From positions 1 to 64,000 of the forward strand of contig NZ_CAMXCI010000003.1 in the NCBI RefSeq assembly GCF_947179115.1: a DNA stretch of 64,000 bases, read 5' to 3'. Under the pieces are notes generated by a model. It did no database searches. It was not told the DNA's origin and saw nothing but the letters and a program-made list of their open reading frames with translations. The translations under genes were made by a program, and so were the position numbers. How positions within the stretch are numbered: the stretch's first letter is position 1; the number at the start of each line of letters is the position of its first letter. Shown one piece after another: positions 52,383-60,133 of this stretch. Origin of the DNA: Commensalibacter papalotli (lineage in GTDB: Bacteria > Pseudomonadota > Alphaproteobacteria > Acetobacterales > Acetobacteraceae).

Positions 52383-53689
52383 GGTGTTGGCTTAACTAAT
52401 CTTGTTTTTACAGTGTCTTTGACTTTGATGAATGGATTTAACATCCATTGATATAAGCGACGATAATCAATGGCGATATCGGCTTCAACGCGCATGCCTG
52501 GTTTTAGATAAAGTTTTTGATCATGATAGCCCATAATATATTGTTCATTAGGTTTTACCCTTACGCGGTATAAATTATGGTCACCTTCTGCATTTTGATT
52601 TGCGAATTCATTTTTAAGGCGTTCGCTATCTTCTTTCCCCATTGTTTCAGAGGTAATTGGGGTATAGGTAATTTCAGAGACAATGCCTTTATACAAGCCA
52701 AACTTTTGATAAGGAAAAGCAGAATAACTTAGGACAACAGTATCGTTCTTTTTTAATAATCCCACCGCAGAGCTTGGAACGTAGAGTTCTGCTTCTAATT
52801 GTTGTCCTTCAGGAACGATACTTAGTAAGGCGGAGGTTGGGGTGACTTGTTGTCCAATATAACCTCGTAATGCGGTTATATTGCCGCTTGTGGGTGCTGT
52901 TACAATAATTGTTTGATCTTTTTCGCCTTGGATAATTTTTTCTTCGGTTTGAGCTATTTTTTGTTGAATATCATAAAGATCATGTTTTAACGTGCTGTCA
53001 AACAGACGAAGTTTAGCGATATTATCTAAAATCTGTCCTTCTATCGAAGTTTGATTTTGTAAAAATTGAGAATGAGTACTAAGGATTTGAGCGTATGTAT
53101 AGAGTTGGTTTTGATATTCTATATTCGTTGCTAAAGCTAACTTTTTAGCTTTCTCAATCATCGTTAAAGAAGATTGAATCTTAGGAATAATAATATTATC
53201 TTGGTTTATTTGGTTCGTAACTTTTTGGTGTTGTCGATATAAGTTAGCTAGAGTGCTGGTTATATTCTCTTTTTCAATAGGCGCATTATTTTTGCGTAAA
53301 TTGTATTGGTCTATTAATATCTGTTTTTGTTTTTTAAGAACTTTATTGATTTGTTCTTGTGCAGGACCGTTAATATTATTATTTTCCAAGCTTATGGCGA
53401 AAAGCTTTTGTCCTTTTTGAACAAATTGTCCTTCTTTAATATTTTTTTCAATAATTACACCGTTAGCTCTTGAGCCTACTGTAATTAGTCCTGAAACAGG
53501 CATCATACTGCCGATAGCGTGTGTTCTACGTGTATACCCGCCGTAATAAATATACAAAATTACTAATATCGTAAAAACTAAAGAAATAACAGATATGATT
53601 TTTATTGGGATAGGTTGAATATCTTGAACTTTGCCAAGCCAAGTATCTCTTTTTGCTTCTAAAACTTCAGGTCTAAAAAGTGAGCTCAT
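52379..53689 (-). CDS. HlyD/CvaA-type membrane fusion protein
   Basis: A 436-aa periplasmic adaptor linking the ABC exporter to an outer-membrane channel. It has one N-terminal membrane segment (IISVISLVFTILVILYIYY, about 32-50), then a half-lipoyl piece GLITVGSRANGVI, a long coiled-coil hairpin (about 100-250), the returning half VTAPTSGNITALRGYIGQ, and a beta-barrel end. The first residues MSSLFRPEVLEAKRD fit the CvaA subgroup. The outer-membrane TolC partner is not in the window. Confidence 0.88.
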   Translation of the reverse strand: MSSLFRPEVLEAKRDTWLGKVQDIQPIPIKIISVISLVFTILVILYIYYGGYTRRTHAIGSMMPVSGLITVGSRANGVIIEKNIKEGQFVQKGQKLFAISLENNNINGPAQEQINKVLKKQKQILIDQYNLRKNNAPIEKENITSTLANLYRQHQKVTNQINQDNIIIPKIQSSLTMIEKAKKLALATNIEYQNQLYTYAQILSTHSQFLQNQTSIEGQILDNIAKLRLFDSTLKHDLYDIQQKIAQTEEKIIQGEKDQTIIVTAPTSGNITALRGYIGQQVTPTSALLSIVPEGQQLEAELYVPSSAVGLLKKNDTVVLSYSAFPYQKFGLYKGIVSEITYTPITSETMGKEDSERLKNEFANQNAEGDHNLYRVRVKPNEQYIMGYHDQKLYLKPGMRVEADIAIDYRRLYQWMLNPFIKVKDTVKTRLVKPTP

Positions 53690-53796
53690 TAATTTGCTGT
53701 ATGTAATATGGTTATATATGAATAAATAAGTTAAATTATATTTAATTTAGTCTAAAGCAAATTGATTACTCTTAATAGTTTTAGAAAAATATATAT

Positions 53797-53836
53797 AAAA
53801 TGCTGATTTATTTCTTAAATATTAAATCAGCATTTT
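53797..53836 (-). terminator. Strong hairpin between precursor and exporter genes
   Basis: A perfect 14-bp stem AAAATGCTGATTTA/TAAATCAGCATTTT with a 12-base loop, 15 bases behind the stop of the precursor gene. T-rich sequence follows on the minus strand. It could let the precursor be made in excess of the exporter. Confidence 0.7.
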
Positions 53837-53850
53837 AGGGTAGATAAAGA

Positions 53851-54198
53851 TTAAGCACGTTTTCCAAAAGCTGATTTAATACCGCTTAAGATACCAATTG
53901 TGCCAAAACCAATGCCTGTAATGGCATTAACAACATTAGAAGTGATTGATGTTGAAGATGTAGAGTGTGCTGCATCAACAATTGAACCAATACCAGCACC
54001 TAATAATGCGCCAGCAGAAGTTTGTGATGTTGAGTTTGAACCTGTTAATGCATTGTAAGCACCGTCAACAACTGACCCAATTGCTGTACCAGCTGCTGTA
54101 CCAATTGCTGATCCAGAAAGTGATGGTTTTGGAAGAAGGCTACCCCAGTTAAAACCACCAGCAACATTTTGAATTTCTACAGTTGAAATTTCACGCAT
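53851..54198 (-). CDS. Double-glycine-leader bacteriocin (class II microcin-like) precursor
   Basis: A 115-aa precursor. The leader MREISTVEIQNVAGG has the conserved pattern of class II microcin leaders (compare ColV MRTLTLNELDSVSGG), cut after GG by a C39 peptidase. The predicted mature part is 100 residues, Gly/Ala/Ser/Thr-rich with glycine-zipper runs (SAIGTAAGTAIGSVVDG, GALLGAGIGSIVDA) and a hydrophobic end with Lys/Arg at the tip (KSAFGKRA), as in membrane-active ColV-type microcins. It has a good GGAG site. It lies directly before adaptor and exporter genes. No immunity gene is recognisable nearby. Function is inferred. Confidence 0.78.
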   Translation of the reverse strand: MREISTVEIQNVAGGFNWGSLLPKPSLSGSAIGTAAGTAIGSVVDGAYNALTGSNSTSQTSAGALLGAGIGSIVDAAHSTSSTSITSNVVNAITGIGFGTIGILSGIKSAFGKRA

Positions 54199-54424
54199 TT
54201 TATATTCTCCAAATAATTTAAATTAATTAAATACTGCCTTATAATTAAGCAAAGTGAAAGGCATTTGTATTGTTATCATATCTATTTATAAAAAGCAATA
54301 ATAGCGATTTTGTCTATGCGATATCATTATAAATATAGCTTATTTGCTTTGTTGTTCTATTATTAAAATTATGTAAATTAATTAAATTATAAGTGTTGAA
54401 AATAATAAAATCACTATTGTTTGT

Positions 54425-55174
54425 TTATTTAATATTCATTTTGCCAACAATATTGTAACTCCCAATTACGAGACTTTGTATTGTAATATCAGGAGTGGAA
54501 GCATTATCTCCGTCCATACCATTTCCTTGATACTCGGTGGTGAGTTTGGGAAGAATAATTGGTTTAACAAAATTAGGATTATCACTTTTTGGCCATAACA
54601 AGACGCTACCATCTTCTTTGATTTGAATAATTTTAAGGGTCGCTTCATAGCAGTCTGTCAAAGTGTCTCGCCTAATTGTAATGACACAGTCTCCATCTTC
54701 TGGATTGCGACCGATATCTGTGAAGTTAACAGCTATAACGATGGTACCTTCAGGATATAATAAGTTCATAGAGTCTCCCTTAACTGTTAAAGCAAATGTT
54801 GTGAAATGCTTATAACGGCGATCAGAGGGAACTGTTAAGGGAATCCAATCACTTTTAGGCCATTCTACGGCAGTATTCCATTGTCCAGCTTGCACTTCTC
54901 CACGTATATAGATGGTTGTTATTGGTATCGGTGAATTAACCTTATTTTTAACGGGCTCTTTATTATTTTTTGCCGTAATAAGAAAATAGTTTAAATCAAC
55001 ATCTAAGGCATTGGCAAGCTTGAGCAATTTGTCCATTTTTGGAATATTGTTGTATCGTCGCAGATTTCGGATAAAATCTTCTCCTATACCAGCTTTGATA
55101 GAAGCTTTTCTGGCGCTTAGTCCTCTTTCTTTAAGGATTTTTTCAATTTGATCAAGTAAGGTTTGATTTTTCAT
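54425..55174 (-). CDS. Phage repressor, CI/LexA-type (HTH plus S24 peptidase)
   Basis: A 249-aa repressor. N-terminal HTH (LSARKASIKAGIGEDFIRNL, about 19-38), linker, then an S24 domain with the cleavage pair Ala96-Gly97 in EVQAGQW, nucleophile Ser135 in KGDSMNLLYPEG and base Lys181 in ATLKII. It should hold the second prophage silent and cut itself when RecA is activated. It diverges from the early genes on the plus strand, with a palindromic candidate operator between. Confidence 0.9.
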   Translation of the reverse strand: MKNQTLLDQIEKILKERGLSARKASIKAGIGEDFIRNLRRYNNIPKMDKLLKLANALDVDLNYFLITAKNNKEPVKNKVNSPIPITTIYIRGEVQAGQWNTAVEWPKSDWIPLTVPSDRRYKHFTTFALTVKGDSMNLLYPEGTIVIAVNFTDIGRNPEDGDCVITIRRDTLTDCYEATLKIIQIKEDGSVLLWPKSDNPNFVKPIILPKLTTEYQGNGMDGDNASTPDITIQSLVIGSYNIVGKMNIK

Positions 55175-55233
55175 TTTCGTTACAAGTGTTAAAAGTTCAA
55201 AAAATTATCAGGAATTAACGCCTTATTTTTATA

Positions 55234-55262
55234 TTGACATTAAGGTATAATAACCTTATTTA
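55234..55262 (+). promoter_or_regulatory. Candidate early promoter with repressor operator
   Basis: TTGACA (55234-55239) and TATTTA (55257-55262) are 17 bases apart. The palindrome AAGGTATAATAACCTT at 55242-55257 occupies the spacer. Half-sites of similar sequence (CCTTA near 55220, TAAGGTG near 55340) flank it. The position beside the repressor gene fits an operator. Confidence 0.55.
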
Positions 55263-55350
55263 TATTCTATGTTACAATTTTTTCTTTTTATATCAAAGGT
55301 TTTATTGATATCTGATGTTGAGGTGTTTTTTTTGTTTCGTAAGGTGTTTC

Positions 55351-55473
55351 ATGCTTATAAGTGAATATATTTCAAATAAAGTGAAGTTTTATTATTTGGA
55401 ATTTATTGTTCATCTACAAATATTCAAGAGCTTTTACAAAATAATTAATTGTATAGAGACATCTATATCATAA
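55351..55473 (+). CDS. Small early prophage ORF, unrecognised
   Basis: A 40-aa frame with AAGGTG seven bases before its ATG, in the otherwise empty region downstream of the candidate early promoter. It is rich in Ile/Phe/Tyr/Lys (MLISEYISNKVKFYYLEF start) with no helix-turn-helix visible. In an AT-rich region an open frame this short can arise by chance, so support is mainly the binding site and position. Confidence 0.3.
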   Translation: MLISEYISNKVKFYYLEFIVHLQIFKSFYKIINCIETSIS

Positions 55474-55747
55474 AGTCAAGCAACTAAATTTATTCTTTTT
55501 TTGAAATGAAACGATAAGAAGTGGATAAAAAATTTATAAAAAAAAATTGTATGCTTACTTTATACTTGATGCATAAGTATTAAGAATATTTTTGATATAT
55601 CTTTATTTAAAAACGAAAGGATAAATATTATGCTTAAATAATATGATATTAAATAACCTATATAGGTAAATTTATGAATTGGGTGATATATTAGAACATT
55701 ATAATAACGAGATAAATTATATAATGTTGTGTTTAGAGGTAAACACT

Positions 55748-56521
55748 ATGGAAAATGTAGATTTTAAATATAATTGGGGAAAATTTTATTGGGATGCTTG
55801 GTTGAATGATATTAATTTACAAAGTTGTGATTTAGCGGTGCAAGGATTATGGATCAATTTGATTGCAATGATGCATAAAAGCGATCAAATTGGCTATTTA
55901 GTTATTAATAGCCGCCCAATGACTGTATTTGATATTGCCAAACGTGTGGGTATTCGCAAAGACAGAGCTGAACGTCTATTAAAAAAATTAATAGATAATG
56001 ATGTATGTTCGGTAACAGAAGAGGGGATCTTATATTGTCGTCGTATTGTACGTGAAGAAAAGCGGAGATTAAAAAATAGTCATTTATTAGGAGGATTAAA
56101 AAAGGGCGATAATCTTTATAAAAAAAACAAATTACTATCAGATTATCGCCTAAAAAGTCAAGGAGAACAAGATGTTATAAAAGATTCTTCTTTATATAAG
56201 AAAATACAAGTTGGAATACAAGATATACACATCCCCACTTATATGGGGAGAGGAGACGATAATATCAAGGGTATAATAGAAAAAAATTACAATTTTGTTG
56301 GTTATCGATTACCACAGAAATGGCTCCCTGATGAAAATTGTCGGCAATATGCTATTCGTCTTTATCTTTGTCCTGATAAAATTGCAGAAGATTTTTGCGA
56401 TTACTGGCATGCAAAGACAGGTAAAGAAGCGAATAAAATGGATTGGGAAGCAGCTTGGCGCCGTTGGTGTAGGCAGCTAGTCAATCAAAAAACACAAGCT
56501 ATCATTAAAAAAACTATTTAA
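55748..56521 (+). CDS. Phage replication-like protein (DUF1376-like start)
   Basis: A 257-aa protein; the start at 55748 has GAGGT upstream and is preferred over 55679. The N-terminal KFYWDAWLNDINLQSCD...GLWINLIAMMH is the pattern of phage replication initiators that begin with a short helix-turn-helix, continued by AKRVGIRKDRAERLLKKL. The C-terminal end KMDWEAAWRRWCRQ, after LCPDKIAEDFCDYWHAKTGK, is the usual closing motif of these proteins. It probably opens the phage origin or loads helicase. It is the first recognisable early gene of the second prophage. Confidence 0.65.
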   Translation: MENVDFKYNWGKFYWDAWLNDINLQSCDLAVQGLWINLIAMMHKSDQIGYLVINSRPMTVFDIAKRVGIRKDRAERLLKKLIDNDVCSVTEEGILYCRRIVREEKRRLKNSHLLGGLKKGDNLYKKNKLLSDYRLKSQGEQDVIKDSSLYKKIQVGIQDIHIPTYMGRGDDNIKGIIEKNYNFVGYRLPQKWLPDENCRQYAIRLYLCPDKIAEDFCDYWHAKTGKEANKMDWEAAWRRWCRQLVNQKTQAIIKKTI

Positions 56522-57064
56522 ATCCAAACTTATTTAGCTGCAGAGCAATAAAATCGGTTAGTCAATATATGAGAGTATGGATATGCATTTAAGAGCACAA
56601 ATTTTAGAGATAAGTTTCATAAAATTTTTTTTATTAAATTAACAAAACTGTTCTTGCATATACTGATGCAAGAGGGAAGTTTATATAAAATTCTAATAAT
56701 GTAATTTCTTTTATTGAACATCGTCAAATACATATGCGGTTAAGACAAACCAAACCAGGGTAATTTTATAATTTTTTGTAGTCGTTCTCAAAGCAACTTT
56801 AATGATTATTCACCAGGTTATTAAATCTATTTTTAATTTTAAAATTAAAATTTCTACCGTATTTTAATGAGTTGCCTTTAGTTCGTTTTTTATAAAAACA
56901 TTTATAGAAAGTAAACCATTATTTTATTCATCGGAATATGAAGTTGAAAAATAATGTGAATATAAACGAAAAACGTTCAAAGAAATATAGAATTGTTACA
57001 GAGATTATTTAGAAAATTACAGTTTACAATACATGAATTCATTTTGATTGAGAGGTAATATAAA
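56522..57064. other. AT-rich gap in the second prophage
   Basis: About 540 bases with no supported gene. A weak inverted repeat TTCTTGCAT/ATGCAAGA lies near 56651-56672. It could hold the phage origin or late control elements, but nothing is clear. Confidence 0.4.
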
Positions 57065-57598
57065 ATGACAGGATATATAAAGAAAAAAACAAAAGTGAGC
57101 TTTCCCAAAATTGCTAAAAAGCAAGGGATGATTTTACCTTATTTGCGGGGTGAATATCAATTTGAAAAAGGTGAGGATCCCCAAAATTCGAAAGTAAGGG
57201 TTACACGATTACGTAGGAAATCCATTTATGATGAAATGTTAAATCGGGGCTCTATTACACAAGAACAGAGAGATAGTGCAGAAAAATATGCTATCTTATG
57301 CGAAAAAGCTTTAGGTAAAACAGGTGATCTATATGCTAGAATCAATTTATTAAGAGAAGGTAATAGTGGTCATTGGGAACCGTCAGCTGCTCAACATGAA
57401 GCTTATGAAAAGTTGTTTAAAATTTGGAATGAAATAGGACGTTATCATAGAAGTATTTTAAATATGATTGTGTTAGGAAATATGAGTACAAAAGAAATTT
57501 CTCAAACAATGAAATTAAATTTACATTACACAATGGGACAAGTGCTTTCTACTTTTATTTTACTTGAAGAAGCAATTGAAAATGAATATCTAAAATGA
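57065..57598 (+). CDS. Unrecognised phage protein with helical C-terminal DNA-binding-like region
   Basis: A 177-aa protein with GAGAGGTAA upstream. The first 60 residues are basic (MTGYIKKKTKVSFPKIAKKQ). The C-terminal 65 residues include ILNMIVLGNMSTKEISQTMK, which reads like a sigma-region-4 or helix-turn-helix element seen in small phage late regulators (DUF6456-like). It lies between the replication gene and the terminase region, where a late activator would be expected. No firm family assignment. Confidence 0.45.
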   Translation: MTGYIKKKTKVSFPKIAKKQGMILPYLRGEYQFEKGEDPQNSKVRVTRLRRKSIYDEMLNRGSITQEQRDSAEKYAILCEKALGKTGDLYARINLLREGNSGHWEPSAAQHEAYEKLFKIWNEIGRYHRSILNMIVLGNMSTKEISQTMKLNLHYTMGQVLSTFILLEEAIENEYLK

Positions 57599-57700
57599 TG
57601 ATAAAATTTTAATAAAATAATACATAAATTGCTTTATATAATTATTAAATAGTAATTATATTTTTTCATGATTTATATTTGCAGAACACATATATATATG

Positions 57701-57738
57701 AAAGCAAGAGCAAAACCATTAAGGGTTGTTCTTGCTTT
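57701..57738. other. Long hairpin in the prophage gap
   Basis: Stem AAAGCAAGAGCAA/TTGTTCTTGCTTT (13 pairs, one G-U) with a 12-base loop, about 100 bases after the previous gene. It may end that transcript or belong to a small RNA. Confidence 0.65.
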
Positions 57739-58139
57739 TCGCATGATGATATTATTTGCCTAATCGTGATGCCAAAGGTGAAAAGTAGCTGTTGAGAGAC
57801 TAATTTTATATGTTTTATGAAGAGAAAATAAATATTCTTCATAATTGTAAATTACTCTACAAACTATGGTTCAAAAATAAAATTGAAATGTATTTATCTA
57901 AACCTTTAAGAAATGTATTCAAATATTAAAAAAAACTGTTCTCATTAATATTTTGTCGTGCTTTGTATCAATAAATAAGATCATAATTTTGTAAATATAA
58001 CTTGTATTCTTGTCAAAGTTATGTTAAATTGTTTCTATAATATATTAATTGCGTCTTTATTTAAGATTAATATTATATTTATTTCCAGAAAACCATGTTT
58101 ATATTATTAAGAGTTTATATTCTTTAAATTTTATTTATG

Positions 58140-58178
58140 TAGCCTCATTATTTTTATTAATATAATGAGGCTATTTTT
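58140..58178 (+). terminator. Intrinsic terminator without a protein gene before it
   Basis: Stem TAGCCTCATTAT/ATAATGAGGCTA with a 10-base loop and TTTTTAT after it. The nearest upstream protein gene ends 540 bases earlier. Confidence 0.75.
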
Positions 58179-58594
58179 ATATATATTGCTCATGTAATAC
58201 AATTAATAGCTACTTGTTTTATATAACATATTTATTTTGTATATTTAATGAGTTTTATTCATCAAATGCATATGTATCTGATATTGAACAAAATTTTGTA
58301 AGTTTAAAAAGTTCAACTAATTTAGAACTTATGAGATTTTGTAATTACTTTGAAAATATTTTGTGCAATTATATTCTGTTTTTCAACTAAAAAAACGAAA
58401 TATAAATGATAAGTGTTAAAAACAAATTTTATTGTAACTCATTGAATTTAATATGCTTTATTGCTTATCCTATCTTTGAAGAAAAGTGAATTTTCAACTT
58501 ATATCACATTTTCTTAATATTAATATAATCAGATAAAGAGATTTTTTAAGTCCTTTATTTCTTTTTAGTAATCACTCTAACTTAAATAATACTG

Positions 58595-59581
58595 ATGGCA
58601 AAAATGACAAATTTTCAATCAATACATATTGGTATTCTACGCTATTCTGATGCCCAAGAGGTAACCATTTTGGGTTTAAGAGATATATTTATGGTAGCCA
58701 ACCAATTAGCGCGGAAAATAACAGAGCAATCTTTTCCAGATTTAACGGTTAGTATAATTGATTTGGAGGATAAAATTGATTATGCAGATATTGCTTTTTT
58801 AAAAACGTATCATCCAGATAAAGAATTTACTGTAATTATTATTCCCCCAGATTTGAAGGGTATTCCTTCTATTTCTGAAGATAATTTATATATAAAATTT
58901 TTGCAATTTCATCATCAAAAAGGAACTATTTTGGCCTCTGTTGGCACAGGGGCTTTTTTATTAGCACAAACAGGATTATTAGAAAATAGGGTGGTGACGA
59001 CACATTGGAAATACGGAAATATTTTTAAGCATCTATTTCCAAATATTATATTACAATTAGATCAGCTGTTGATTGATGATGTTGATATTGTAACGTCGAG
59101 TGGTGGAGTGTGCTGGGGAGATTTGGGGCTGTGTTTGATTAAACGCTTATTAGGGCCAGTTGTAATGGTTGAAACTGCTAAAATGTGCCTATTACAATCT
59201 TCCCGAAGAGAACAACGTCATTTTTGTATTTTCGATCCTTGTTTATATCATGGGGACATTGATATTTTAAGAGTCCAGAATTGGATTAAAAATGCAAATA
59301 TTAAAAAAACAATATCTTTAAAAAAACTTGCCCAGATTGCTAAATTAAAGATGCGTACGTTACAAAGGCGCTTCGTAAAAGCGACAGGACTAAATATTAC
59401 AGAGTATTTACAACGTTATCGTGTCCATCAATCACAAATATTTTTAGAATTTACTGAGTTATCAATTAAGCAGATTGCTTTTAATGTTGGATATTGTAAT
59501 GAAAGTGCTTTTTCTAAAGTATTTACTAGAATTGTTGGTATAAAACCAAATATTTATCGTCAGATTTTTACTATTATTTGA
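58595..59581 (+). CDS. GlxA-type AraC-family regulator (DJ-1/PfpI plus HTH)
   Basis: A 328-aa regulator. Residues about 5-190 form a class I amidotransferase-like domain (IHIGILRYSDAQEVTILG, then ILASVGTGAFLLAQTGLL and THWKY). The usual Cys of this family (VCTGAFLLA) is Gly here, so it is a ligand-sensing rather than catalytic domain. The AraC HTH covers about residues 225-325 (KKLAQIAKLKMRTLQRRF, GYCNESAFSKVFTRIVGIKP). It has its own terminator and no phage function is apparent, so it is probably host-directed cargo. ATG 58604 is an alternative start. Confidence 0.82.
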   Translation: MAKMTNFQSIHIGILRYSDAQEVTILGLRDIFMVANQLARKITEQSFPDLTVSIIDLEDKIDYADIAFLKTYHPDKEFTVIIIPPDLKGIPSISEDNLYIKFLQFHHQKGTILASVGTGAFLLAQTGLLENRVVTTHWKYGNIFKHLFPNIILQLDQLLIDDVDIVTSSGGVCWGDLGLCLIKRLLGPVVMVETAKMCLLQSSRREQRHFCIFDPCLYHGDIDILRVQNWIKNANIKKTISLKKLAQIAKLKMRTLQRRFVKATGLNITEYLQRYRVHQSQIFLEFTELSIKQIAFNVGYCNESAFSKVFTRIVGIKPNIYRQIFTII

Positions 59582-59634
59582 TAAAAATAGATAAAAACTA
59601 GTTCAGATGATTTAAATTTATTGATGAGCTGTTG

Positions 59635-59666
59635 GCGAATGTACAGTGAATTACATTCGCTTTTTT
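59635..59666 (+). terminator. Terminator after the AraC-family gene
   Basis: Perfect 9-bp stem GCGAATGTA/TACATTCGC with an 8-base loop and six T, about 50 bases after the stop. Confidence 0.85.
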
Positions 59667-59819
59667 AATTGTTAAAATGGATAATATTATGAATTCGTAT
59701 TGTTTTTATGACTATAGAGTAATTTTTATTGATGTATTTAATTTCGTTGCCATATGGAATAAAATTAAAGCTGAGGTAAATGTGAAATTTACAGTGGTGG
59801 AATTTAAAAGGCTAATAAG

Positions 59820-60133
59820 GTGGTAAAAGTTGATATTGAGAAAAGTATAATACCTAAAAAAACTGTAAAGAGAATTATAAAAAAAAAATTAGTAAAACAG
59901 TTGATCAAATACAAAAAACGCCTCTAGAAGTTATGATTTTTATTATGAATAAAAGTCTCGAAGAAGAAAATTATGATTTAGCATTAAATGTTGCTTACAA
60001 GGTTGCACCATATCTTCATGCTAAATTAACAGAGTCGAAATTAGAAGTAATGAATATAAAGCAGCCAGAGGAAATGAGTGATGAAGAGCTGCAAATCTTT
60101 ATCGGCGCAAGCAAGGGTTATAGCCCTTCATGA
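59820..60133 (+). CDS. Terminase small subunit-like gene, split at a poly-A run
   Basis: The frame from a GTG at 59820 (AAAAGG 8 bases upstream) gives VVKVDIEKSIIPKKTVKRI and then meets ten A at 59879-59888. Coherent sequence continues in another frame (ISKTVDQIQKTPLEVMIFIM) to the stop at 60133. The joined product resembles small terminase subunits, in which a TPLE-x-M segment is followed by an acidic helix and AAPYxHAKL (here VAPYLHAKL). It overlaps the large subunit gene. The shift may be real decay, slippage, or a sequence error in the homopolymer. Only the part from 59933 has an ATG. Confidence 0.55.

Larger units (their letters stand above)
57599..58594. other. AT-rich gap with strong hairpins, no protein gene
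   Basis: About 1 kb without a supported protein gene. It holds the hairpins listed at 57701-57738 and 58140-58178 and a TATAAT box at 58036-58041. The AT content is extreme even for this window. A small RNA is possible between 58040 and 58180. Confidence 0.5.

Noticed and set aside
54199..54424. Immunity gene for the microcin-like peptide in the gap beside the precursor
   Set aside because: On both strands only frames of fewer than about 20 codons exist, none with a convincing ribosome binding site.
59677..59826. A 49-codon frame just before the small terminase gene
   Set aside because: It has no ribosome binding site, begins right behind a terminator, and its composition is what AT-rich DNA gives by chance.
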